From: Aliiglaciecola sp041538045
Lineage (GTDB): Bacteria > Pseudomonadota > Gammaproteobacteria > Enterobacterales > Alteromonadaceae
Direction of reading: 5' to 3'
Length of the DNA stretch: 64,000 bases
NCBI RefSeq assembly: GCF_041538045.1
Contig: NZ_JBGOSE010000012.1
Coordinates: 59,751-123,750 of the forward strand
The translations under genes were made by a program, and so were the position numbers. Below are positions 57,446-64,000 of this stretch, piece after piece; positions within the stretch are counted from its first letter, which is position 1, and every line of letters begins with the position of its first letter. The notes under the pieces were generated by a model. It saw only the letters and a program-made list of their open reading frames with translations, was not told the DNA's origin and did not search any database.

Positions 57446-57860
57446 AACGTTGCTCAACCATCATTATCTAAGCTGCTCTTTGTCGATACGGGAAGTTAGC
57501 GACTAAACCTTAGCGCCGGTAAAGTGATTCAACTCACTTTTGAAGCCGCTGGGGAAGTATATTTTCCAATTTGACATTTTTTCAAAAAACTTAGGACATT
57601 CATGTACTTGGATAGGTTTGCTTAAGGTCGTTTTACTGATAAACTTTTCAAGTGAATTTTTATCTAATAGTTAATCAACTCGAACAATAAATACTTAGCC
57701 GTTAATACAAAAAATTATCCGCTAATTATTGATTTGAGACATTCAACAAACTCACCATTTACATTAATAGAATAATAATAGAGCTAAAGATAATAATTTC
57801 TACGCACATGCATTTCCCAACTATCAATTAAATAACTGTATTAACAAGGGATTCACTAAA
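57446..57860. other. 415-bp AT-rich intergenic region
   Basis: No coding frame or clear regulatory motif was found. It must contain the promoter of the TonB-dependent receptor gene. A weak 10-base match to the CRISPR repeat near 57466 was considered and rejected. Confidence 0.5.
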
Positions 57861-60116
57861 GTGACACATCAAAAATCTTCGACACCTTTTTCTATTGCTC
57901 CAACATTCAAGAGCAAAACCCTAGTGGCTATCGCCGTAGCTACCTGTTTATCACCCATTAATCTTTACGCCCAATCCAATGCCAGTGGCGCGACTGATGC
58001 AGAAGTAGAGCGTGTTCTAGTAACTTCTCGTAAACGTTCAGAAGATATGAATGATGTGCCGATTAGCATTAACGTGGTAACCGACGAGCTAATTGACAAC
58101 CTTGGAGCGGCAGACTTTACCGATTTGTTAGGGGTTGTTCCAAGCTTAACGTCTTACCAAAATGGCCCAGGTAGAACCCGTTTATCTATCCGTGGTGTTG
58201 CCAATGGTGGCGGTAACGACAACGATACCCAAAACCAAGAAACCGTGGGTATCTATATGGATGAGATCCCAATTTCTATGGGTGGAATGAATCCAGAGTT
58301 CGCACTGTTTGACTTGAAACGAGTCGAAGTTCTACGCGGCCCACAAGGGACGTTATTTGGAGCGGGTTCAATGACCGGGACGGTACGTCTTGTTTCAAAC
58401 GAACCGGATCTAAACGAATTTGGTGGCCGCTATGAAGCCACTGCATCATCCATTAGCCATGGTTCACAGAATTATTCAGTGAAAGGCTTGATCAATGCGC
58501 CGGTAATCGAAAACCAACTGGCCATTCGTGCAAGTGGATATTACATGGACAACGGTGGTTACATCGATAACGAAGTTACCGGTGAAAAAGACCTCAACGA
58601 TGGAATTTCTAAAGGCGCTAAAATCTCCACATTGTATTTCCCAACGGATAATTTACGCGCTGAATTAACCCTACTTCACCATAACTATTCAGACAATGGT
58701 TATCCTCAAGACATTGACTCTACGCCGTTTTTAACTAGAAACTATACGTCTTTCGATGGATTTGATGATGAAGTAAACATTGCTAACCTAACATTGAAAT
58801 ATGACCTAGAGTGGGCTGAATTAGTCAGTTCTACTTCGTATTTTGACCGCTCCATTATTAACCGTCGTTCGTTAGATTTATTGTTTGAATCCGCACTTCC
58901 GCCAGAAGTGACTCCCCATGAACTCATCGATTTCACTGACTCTGAAGTGTGGGTACAAGAACTACGCTTAGCCTCTACTACCGATGATAAATTGCAATGG
59001 ACAGTGGGTGCCTATGCAGACAAAAAAGATGTGTTTTATGAAAATACGTTCCCAGTTCCAGGAGCGGATGCAATCTTGGGCGTACCGTCTTCGGCCTTTG
59101 GCGCACCTGAAGACCACTTATATTACGGTTTTGACGACCTAACCGTAGAAACCTATGCTCTTTTTGGTGAAGCCTATTACGACATAGGCGACTTCTCTAT
59201 TACCGCAGGTTTGCGTTATTTCAACTGGAAACAGAATATCGAGTTTTACCAGTCTGGTTTGTTTAACGGTGAATCAAATGGTGATGTTCGACCAGAAAGC
59301 ACTACCGATGGTGTGAATCCAAAACTAAATGTGTCTTACCGTGTAAATGACGAAGTGTTAGTTTACGCCCAAGCAGCAAAAGGTTTCCGTTACGGCGGCA
59401 TTAACGGCGCGATCCCTGAATCTGTCTGTTCTGAAGAATTGGCCCAGGTTGAACGTGAAGGTGGCGATACTCGTTTCTTCGATCCCGATGAGATTTGGAA
59501 CTATGAGGCAGGTATAAAGGGCGTTTCTAACGACGGTAAATTTAGCTATAACACCACTGTATTCCACATTGATTGGAGCGATATGCAAACCAGCCGTTCT
59601 TTTGAATGTGGTTTTGGTTTCCGTGAAAATGTGGGTGAAGCTACCAGCCAAGGGATTGAGTTTGAAGTTAGCATGAGACCTGTTGAAGCATTAACGCTAT
59701 CGGTAGGCGGTGCTTACATCAAGAGTACCTTGGATGCAGATGTACCTAACTTATCTGCGTTAGAAGGTGACTCAGCTCCATTCGTACCTGAAACTACTCT
59801 AAATGCGAGTGCTGATTATGAGCGCGCGTTAAGCCAAAACTACATGGGCTTCGCATATTTTAATGTGCAATATACCGGTGATCGTGCAACAGAGTTCAAC
59901 GAAAATGCAGATAACTACCGTAAAATGGACGCTTATACCGTTGCCAATTTACGCTTAGGTGTACGTTTCGACGAGTTTGAAGTGTCGTTGTTTGCAAATA
60001 ACCTGTTCGACGACGATGGTGTGGTTCGCGCCATTGGCAGACCACCATTTGATCAACCAGCTACTATTCGCGTAACGCCGCGTACGATTGGATTAACGTT
60101 CCGCGGTAATTACTAA
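57861..60116 (+). CDS. TonB-dependent outer-membrane receptor
   Basis: A 751-residue TonB-dependent receptor starting at GTG 57861, with AAGGG upstream. The signal peptide ends near LYAQS. A plug domain (about 45-165) begins with a TonB-box-like VERVLVTSRKR and contains LSIRGVANG, VEVLRGPQGTLFG and the Gly-rich turn. The 22-stranded barrel follows, ending with TIGLTFRGNY and a terminal aromatic residue. It resembles receptors annotated for catechol siderophores or plant-derived compounds; the ligand is not known. A strong hairpin and then an NTF2-like gene follow. Confidence 0.93.
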   Translation: MTHQKSSTPFSIAPTFKSKTLVAIAVATCLSPINLYAQSNASGATDAEVERVLVTSRKRSEDMNDVPISINVVTDELIDNLGAADFTDLLGVVPSLTSYQNGPGRTRLSIRGVANGGGNDNDTQNQETVGIYMDEIPISMGGMNPEFALFDLKRVEVLRGPQGTLFGAGSMTGTVRLVSNEPDLNEFGGRYEATASSISHGSQNYSVKGLINAPVIENQLAIRASGYYMDNGGYIDNEVTGEKDLNDGISKGAKISTLYFPTDNLRAELTLLHHNYSDNGYPQDIDSTPFLTRNYTSFDGFDDEVNIANLTLKYDLEWAELVSSTSYFDRSIINRRSLDLLFESALPPEVTPHELIDFTDSEVWVQELRLASTTDDKLQWTVGAYADKKDVFYENTFPVPGADAILGVPSSAFGAPEDHLYYGFDDLTVETYALFGEAYYDIGDFSITAGLRYFNWKQNIEFYQSGLFNGESNGDVRPESTTDGVNPKLNVSYRVNDEVLVYAQAAKGFRYGGINGAIPESVCSEELAQVEREGGDTRFFDPDEIWNYEAGIKGVSNDGKFSYNTTVFHIDWSDMQTSRSFECGFGFRENVGEATSQGIEFEVSMRPVEALTLSVGGAYIKSTLDADVPNLSALEGDSAPFVPETTLNASADYERALSQNYMGFAYFNVQYTGDRATEFNENADNYRKMDAYTVANLRLGVRFDEFEVSLFANNLFDDDGVVRAIGRPPFDQPATIRVTPRTIGLTFRGNY

Positions 60117-60185
60117 GGGTAGCCTAAGCAAACTAGGGTTGTTACGACTGCTTTTAATAAGCAGATTGAAGTAACAAAACCATGG

Positions 60186-60215
60186 GGCAACCGCACTGAC
60201 ATTAGTGCAGTTGCC
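60186..60215 (+). promoter_or_regulatory. hairpin between TonB receptor and NTF2-like gene
   Basis: GGCAAC-C-GCACT and AGTGC-A-GTTGCC form a near-perfect stem with a 6-base loop, located between the receptor stop and the next start. No T-run follows, so it is more likely an mRNA-stabilising or attenuating element than a full terminator. Confidence 0.5.
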
Positions 60216-60238
60216 TATCAATTAACAGGAGAATAGTT

Positions 60239-60754
60239 ATGAAGCAACTTGCTGCCATTATGATGGTGATAGTTTGGTCTATCACCAATGTAAGTTTAGC
60301 TAACCCCCAACAATCAACGATGACCAGCGAAACTGAGTCGATTAATACACTAATGGACGGCCTGCATTACGCTGCTAGCCAAGCGGATCTCGAAGGATAC
60401 CTTGGTTCATACACACAAAACGCCGTGTTCATGGGAACCGACGATTGGGAAAGATGGACTCGCCCAACGACTTTGGATGCCTATGTAGCAGAGCGTTTTA
60501 AAGGTGGTACAGGTTGGACTTACAAGTCAGTTGAACGTCACATAAACTTTGCTGAAGGCGGCAATATAGCCTGGTTAGATGAGATAATTGTCTCACCAAA
60601 ATGGGGCCGTTTCAGAGGAACAGGTGTGGTAACTAAACAAGGTGACACTTGGAAAATAGCCCACTATTCAATGTCTGTTCTAGTGGCCAATGAAGCATTT
60701 GTTGAGATTTCAGAAATCAACAAAAAAGCATTTGCGGTTAGAAAGAACAAATAA
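60239..60754 (+). CDS. exported NTF2-like (SnoaL/DUF4440) protein
   Basis: A 171-residue protein with a signal peptide (about 1-21, ending SLA). The rest is an NTF2-like cone fold: INTLMDGLHYAASQADLEGYLGSYTQNAVFMGTD matches the helix-strand start of SnoaL-like domains, and TGVVTKQGDTWKIAHYSMS is the closing strand pair. It could be a small-molecule isomerase, hydrolase or binding protein in the periplasm. It follows the TonB receptor on the same strand and may act on its imported substrate; this is inference. SD AGGAGAA precedes the ATG. Confidence 0.82.
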   Translation: MKQLAAIMMVIVWSITNVSLANPQQSTMTSETESINTLMDGLHYAASQADLEGYLGSYTQNAVFMGTDDWERWTRPTTLDAYVAERFKGGTGWTYKSVERHINFAEGGNIAWLDEIIVSPKWGRFRGTGVVTKQGDTWKIAHYSMSVLVANEAFVEISEINKKAFAVRKNK

Positions 60755-60760
60755 ATAAAG

Positions 60761-60781
60761 GGGCATCACTACCTGATGCCC
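60761..60781 (+). terminator. short hairpin after the NTF2-like gene
   Basis: GGGCATC and GATGCCC form a perfect 7-bp stem with a 7-base loop, 6 bp after the stop codon. No run of T follows, so factor-independent termination is uncertain. Confidence 0.4.
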
Positions 60782-60827
60782 AACTCCCCTCTCCTACTTA
60801 ATTACGCCCTCCCTTCCACACCTGCGA

Positions 60828-60894
60828 AACCAGCGGGGTCAGAGCCATTGATTTCCAGCATTCCAAATCAAAGGGATCTGACCCCGCAGGTTTT
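60828..60894. repeat. imperfect inverted repeat with GGGGTCAGA/TCTGACCCC arms
   Basis: The left arm contains AAACC, GGGGTCAGA and TTGATTT; the right arm mirrors these as AAATCAA, TCTGACCCC and GGTTT, flanking a short loop (CCAGCATTCC). Such GGGGTCAGA-based palindromes occur as dispersed repeats in marine gammaproteobacteria, often linked with RAYT-type transposases. A degenerate relative, AGCGGGGTATGACCGCGCAGG, lies near 62623. No transposase is present in the window. Confidence 0.55.
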
Positions 60895-60957
60895 CCGGGG
60901 GGGTTGATTCCAATAATTCCTAGTATCTTATAAAATACCTGTCCATGATTTCATATT

Positions 60958-62406
60958 TTAGTTCCCAAATATGCGTTGGGCATGGGTAATTAGACCTGAT
61001 GTAACGCTACCAAAATGGTTACCAATGACAATCTCAGTATCGGGAAACATAGAACTTATCCATTGTTTAATGACGGGGGATATTGCAGTACCACCGGTTA
61101 CAAAAATGGTGTCGGGTTTAGCGCCTGACTGCAGTAACGACTCATTCACGATAGACTCAATTTGCTTTAATTCACCACTGATAGCATCACCTAGTTGATC
61201 TCGGCTAACTGAGATGTGTAAATTTGATTCAATATAATCAAGGTTAACCTCGGTCAAATGCTTGGTTGAAAGTGCTATTTTGGTTAATTCAGAACTCTTA
61301 TTTAATTTGAGTCCTAGTTTGTCGTCTCGCAACTTTTTCAATCGCTCAATTCTATTATCCAAAGACATATAACAATATCGTTGCAATTCCACACCGGTTC
61401 TATTTGAATTAAACTCACGCTGCGCAGCGACATCATTTACGCACACTGCCTGTCTGAATAATGTGGGAGGAATTGGCAGGTCGTTAGTCAATATAATATC
61501 TTTACCAAAGTGCGGCATAATCCCCATTAGCGCCAGTTTGTTGTCAATATCAATGCCCCCTATCCGTTTTCCTGAGCAACCAAGAATATTGCTCTCTCGA
61601 ATATCGCTGTTGATATAACTAGGTCCTAGTTTAACCACTGAACAGTCTGTTGTACCGCCACCTAAATCAATTATCAGCACTACCTTGTCTTGACTTAACT
61701 GTCTTTCATAATCATAGGCTGCGGCAAGTGGCTCCATTAAAAATTCAATATTTTTAAAACCCACTTTTTTTGCCGCTGAGGTGAGAATGCTAAGGGCTTG
61801 ACTATTTCCATCTTTTTCTTGTAAACCATGAAAATTAACAGGTCTGCCAATAACAACACTCTCCAGTTCTATGCCCTTTATGTATTCAGATTCTTCTTTT
61901 ATAAACGCCAGCATTTTCTCAATAACAGATGCAAATATGCCTTGCTGAGCTTTGGTGATTTTTGCACCTAAAAAAGATTTGGGAGACTTAATGTAAAAAC
62001 CATTTTCAGGATTGGTAATGTGCGCTAATTCCGCTTCTCGACCAATAATAATATCGTCGCTTAACGTCAGCGCTTCCATTACGGTTTGCATACGTTGATT
62101 AGTTTTAGCATCTTCGCGATTTTCAGCTCTGATTACTTTGCGAAAAATATTGATAAGCTCTGCATCAGTAAAAACCCGCGCGTCTGTTTCACTTTTAGCT
62201 CTTTGGGTTTGTGCCGCTTTTTCTGCTTTCACACGAGCTAATAAATCTGTCTCCGAAACTTTTTCTGGCTTAATCACCCCATGCTCTAAAAATACACAAG
62301 AAGGAATCGTGGTTTCGCCATCTTCAAGGGGAATAAGAACAGGTTCATTTTGCTCTATTATACCAATGGAACAATTAGAGGTACCAAAATCTAACCCTGC
62401 GAACAT
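60958..62406 (-). CDS. yegD: Hsp70-family protein YegD
   Basis: An actin-like ATPase of the Hsp70 superfamily that lacks the C-terminal substrate-binding domain. Phosphate motifs GLDFGTSNCSIG (start), VLIIDLGGGTTDCSV and FVTGGTAISPVI are visible. The ATG at 62406, with AGAGAA upstream, yields 482 aa starting MFAGLDFGTSN, like E. coli YegD (450); a longer form from 62439 is unlikely. It is monocistronic. The function of YegD is poorly defined, possibly an atypical chaperone. Confidence 0.9.
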   Translation of the reverse strand: MFAGLDFGTSNCSIGIIEQNEPVLIPLEDGETTIPSCVFLEHGVIKPEKVSETDLLARVKAEKAAQTQRAKSETDARVFTDAELINIFRKVIRAENREDAKTNQRMQTVMEALTLSDDIIIGREAELAHITNPENGFYIKSPKSFLGAKITKAQQGIFASVIEKMLAFIKEESEYIKGIELESVVIGRPVNFHGLQEKDGNSQALSILTSAAKKVGFKNIEFLMEPLAAAYDYERQLSQDKVVLIIDLGGGTTDCSVVKLGPSYINSDIRESNILGCSGKRIGGIDIDNKLALMGIMPHFGKDIILTNDLPIPPTLFRQAVCVNDVAAQREFNSNRTGVELQRYCYMSLDNRIERLKKLRDDKLGLKLNKSSELTKIALSTKHLTEVNLDYIESNLHISVSRDQLGDAISGELKQIESIVNESLLQSGAKPDTIFVTGGTAISPVIKQWISSMFPDTEIVIGNHFGSVTSGLITHAQRIFGN

Positions 62407-62439
62407 TTTATTCTCTTTATTTTTACTGTTTAATTTCAC

Positions 62440-62724
62440 TCAATACTCATTAAATTCAACCCCAAAATTAGCCAACTAATCACACTGAAGTAACATGCAT
62501 TATTTTTGCTAACTGGGTCATTGTTTGTTGCTGAAAAGTTGGATTTTATAAAAAACGTGGGCTTAGATACTGGCATAATTCCCCAGCGCCTGTAGTGAGA
62601 AACGACCAAATGAATACGGAATCAGCGGGGTATGACCGCGCAGGTTATGTGCCTGTCCAAGACTTTGATAACTTCGATCATCACTTCCCAGACTTCCCAT
62701 CTTTACTAAACACCCCATAAACAA
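62440..62724. other. intergenic region between yegD and tRNA-Ser
   Basis: About 285 bp with no gene. It holds the yegD promoter region and, near 62623-62643, a partial relative of the GGGGTCAGA inverted repeat. Nothing else is recognisable. Confidence 0.5.
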
Positions 62725-62755
62725 AAAGGCCCCAGCGTAATTCGCTAGGGCCTTT
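62725..62755 (-). terminator. bidirectional rho-independent terminator after tRNA-Ser
   Basis: A stem of AAAGGCCC-(C/T)-AGCG with a 5-base loop (AATTA on the minus strand) is followed by TTTTTGT on the minus strand and TTTCTTTTTATT on the plus strand. It lies 10 bp downstream of the tRNA-Ser 3' end. Confidence 0.85.
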
Positions 62756-62764
62756 CTTTTTATT

Positions 62765-62854
62765 TGGCGGAGAGAGAGGGATTCGAACCCTCGTTAGGTT
62801 TAACCCTAAACACACTTTCCAGGCGTGCGCCTTCAGCCACTCAGCCACCTCTCC
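62765..62854 (-). tRNA. tRNA-Ser (GGA anticodon)
   Basis: On the minus strand the 90-nt gene starts GGAGAGGTGGCTGAGTGGC and ends with the paired CTCTCC, discriminator G and an encoded CCA. The anticodon loop CTGGAAA gives GGA (reads UCC/UCU). A long variable arm (TAGGGTTAAACCTA) and the T-loop GGTTCGAATCC mark it as a class II serine tRNA. Confidence 0.97.
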
Positions 62855-63070
62855 AAATTCTTCACCGTTTTCGATATAAAGTGTAAAACATTAACATCGG
62901 CGCTCGGTGCGCGCGTTACTCAAGTATTTAACTTGCCGTCACTTTCAGACGGGTGCGTATGTTAGGGAAATACGCGCCTGTAAGCAAGCAGAAAAAGCAA
63001 TAAAATGCGGTTACTGGTCTTATTTATTGCACTTCATTGGTTGAATTTGTATTTGTTGATGAATACTTGT

Positions 63071-63664
63071 TCAACCTACGGGTAGCTGAATTTTTCCATT
63101 GATCACCATGATGCAATCCATACCAGCATTATCTGCCGCTTGTTTGCCTATTTTAGTGTCTTCAAAAACCACACATTCTTGTGCACTGAGCCCCATATTC
63201 TTAGCCGCCGTCAGAAAAGTCTCGCCATGGGGTTTACCATGAGTAACATCCGTGGAGGTAACCACGGTTTCTAATCTCTCTAACAATCCGGTTTCCGTTA
63301 ACATGCGAATAGCATTGGTACGTTCAGAGCCTGTACCTACCGCCATTTTCAGCTTGCCTTGATATTTTTTCATGATATCAAAAGTGTCGGTAATTAATGT
63401 TAGGTTGTCATCTAAGGCAAGCCATGTGTCACGTTTTTTCTTAGCGACACTATCTAGATCACAATTGAGGCCGTACTTTTCATTCAGTAATTTGGCAATT
63501 TCTCTTGTCGGTACACCACCAAGAGAATGTATATATTCTTTGTCGTATGGAATGCCAAAGCTTTCACAAGTTTGCTGCCAGGCTGTGGCGTGAGATCCCA
63601 TGGAGTCGATGATGGTGCCATCCATATCAAAAACGATTCCTTTGTACTGACTTAAATCAAGCAT
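63071..63664 (-). CDS. HAD-family sugar phosphatase (YqaB/beta-phosphoglucomutase-like)
   Basis: A 197-residue haloacid dehalogenase-type phosphatase. The nucleophile motif is FDMDGTIIDS (Asp13, Asp15). A small helical cap domain (about 20-85) follows. Motif II is VGTGS, motif III contains the Lys of GKPHG, and the acidic motif IV is VFEDTKIG. It most resembles E. coli YqaB, a fructose-1-phosphate phosphatase, rather than a true mutase. A tandem repeat array starts about 100 bp upstream of its start codon. Confidence 0.87.
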   Translation of the reverse strand: MLDLSQYKGIVFDMDGTIIDSMGSHATAWQQTCESFGIPYDKEYIHSLGGVPTREIAKLLNEKYGLNCDLDSVAKKKRDTWLALDDNLTLITDTFDIMKKYQGKLKMAVGTGSERTNAIRMLTETGLLERLETVVTSTDVTHGKPHGETFLTAAKNMGLSAQECVVFEDTKIGKQAADNAGMDCIMVINGKIQLPVG

Positions 63665-63764
63665 GGCGTAATCCTATTTGGGTGAATGTAAATTGGTGAT
63701 AGTAAATATTGAAAATGAAATATAAATGAAAATACCAGCATGGCTGGCATTTAATATTGATATG

Positions 63765-64000
63765 CGGGGCTAAAGCGCCCGACTACAGACATCTTGTAGC
63801 ATGGCCTTTAAGCCATGAATACCCAGCATTAACATCTAATGCTTCGGGGCTAAAGCGCCCGACTACAGGCATCTTGTAGCATGGCCTTTAGGCCATGAAT
63901 ACCCAGCATTAACATCTAATGCTTCGGGGCTAAAGCGCCCGACTACAGGCATCTTGTAGCATGGCCTTTAGGCCATGAATACCCAGCATTAACATCTAAT
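63765..64000. repeat. 80-bp-period tandem repeat (three copies, runs off the right edge)
   Basis: Units start at 63765, 63845 and 63925, each beginning CGGGGCTAAAGCGCCC. Every unit contains two palindromes: CTACA...TGTAG and CATGGCCTTTAGGCCATG, plus the spacer ACCCAGCATTAACATCTAATG. Copy 1 differs from copies 2 and 3 at two positions (CAGACATC for CAGGCATC, and TTTAAGCC for TTTAGGCC). The array continues beyond the window, so the copy number is unknown. Confidence 0.9.

Noticed and set aside
57466..57498. A stray CRISPR-repeat-like sequence (TCTAAGCTGC followed later by GTTAGC)
   Set aside because: Only about 10 contiguous bases match and the stem half is missing; chance similarity is likely.

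Overview
The window comes from an AT-rich gammaproteobacterial chromosome. Gene content points to a marine Alteromonadales member (Glaciecola/Paraglaciecola/Alteromonas-like): PqiABC, a TonB-dependent receptor, cytochrome bd, LytST, rlmE, yegD and a type I-F CRISPR system. This taxonomic reading is inference; no rRNA gene is present to confirm it.

Left part (0-11 kb): a PLP-dependent decarboxylase runs in from the left edge. It is followed by an intermembrane lipid-transport operon, pqiABC, with a membrane diguanylate cyclase joined to its end. A second operon encodes an MMPL/RND exporter, a LolA-like periplasmic protein and an outer-membrane beta-barrel protein. It sits behind a consensus-perfect sigma-54 promoter.

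Sulfide/respiration block (11-23 kb): a FisR-like sigma-54 activator carries the Cys pattern of the sulfane-sulfur sensor. It is divergent from a sulfide:quinone oxidoreductase and a lipoprotein cytochrome c. These are followed by cydABX, cydDC, a persulfide dioxygenase, a TSUP-family exporter and a DUF442/rhodanese-like protein. Both the sqr and cydA promoters combine a sigma-54 -24/-12 element with a pair of GTCA-N4-TGAC palindromes exactly 21 bp apart. The likely logic is that sulfide is oxidised by SQR into the quinone pool, quinol is reoxidised by the sulfide-tolerant bd oxidase, persulfide is oxidised by PDO, and sulfite is exported.

Middle (23-39.4 kb): housekeeping and accessory genes. 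These include a Cache chemoreceptor, an RNA methyltransferase, rlmE, fdxA, a COG2509 flavoprotein, a DUF3754 protein, a secreted hydrolase in an operon with a LytS/LytR pair, a purine operon (nucleoside permease-family lipoprotein plus secreted adenosine deaminase) and a class C beta-lactamase-like lipoprotein. A decayed small gene lies at about 30.8 kb.

Defence region (39.6-56 kb): a membrane-anchored Mrr-type nuclease; a cold-shock/TM/Excalibur protein; a one-polypeptide methyltransferase-HNH nuclease fusion, the best candidate for an undescribed system; a 72-repeat type I-F CRISPR array; and a complete cas1, cas2-3, csy1-4 operon on the minus strand. The leader lies between cas6f and the array.

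Right part (56.8-64 kb): a lipoprotein cyclophilin, a TonB-dependent receptor with an NTF2-like partner, a YegD-type Hsp70, a tRNA-Ser(GGA) with terminator, a YqaB-like HAD phosphatase, and an 80-bp-period tandem repeat running off the edge.
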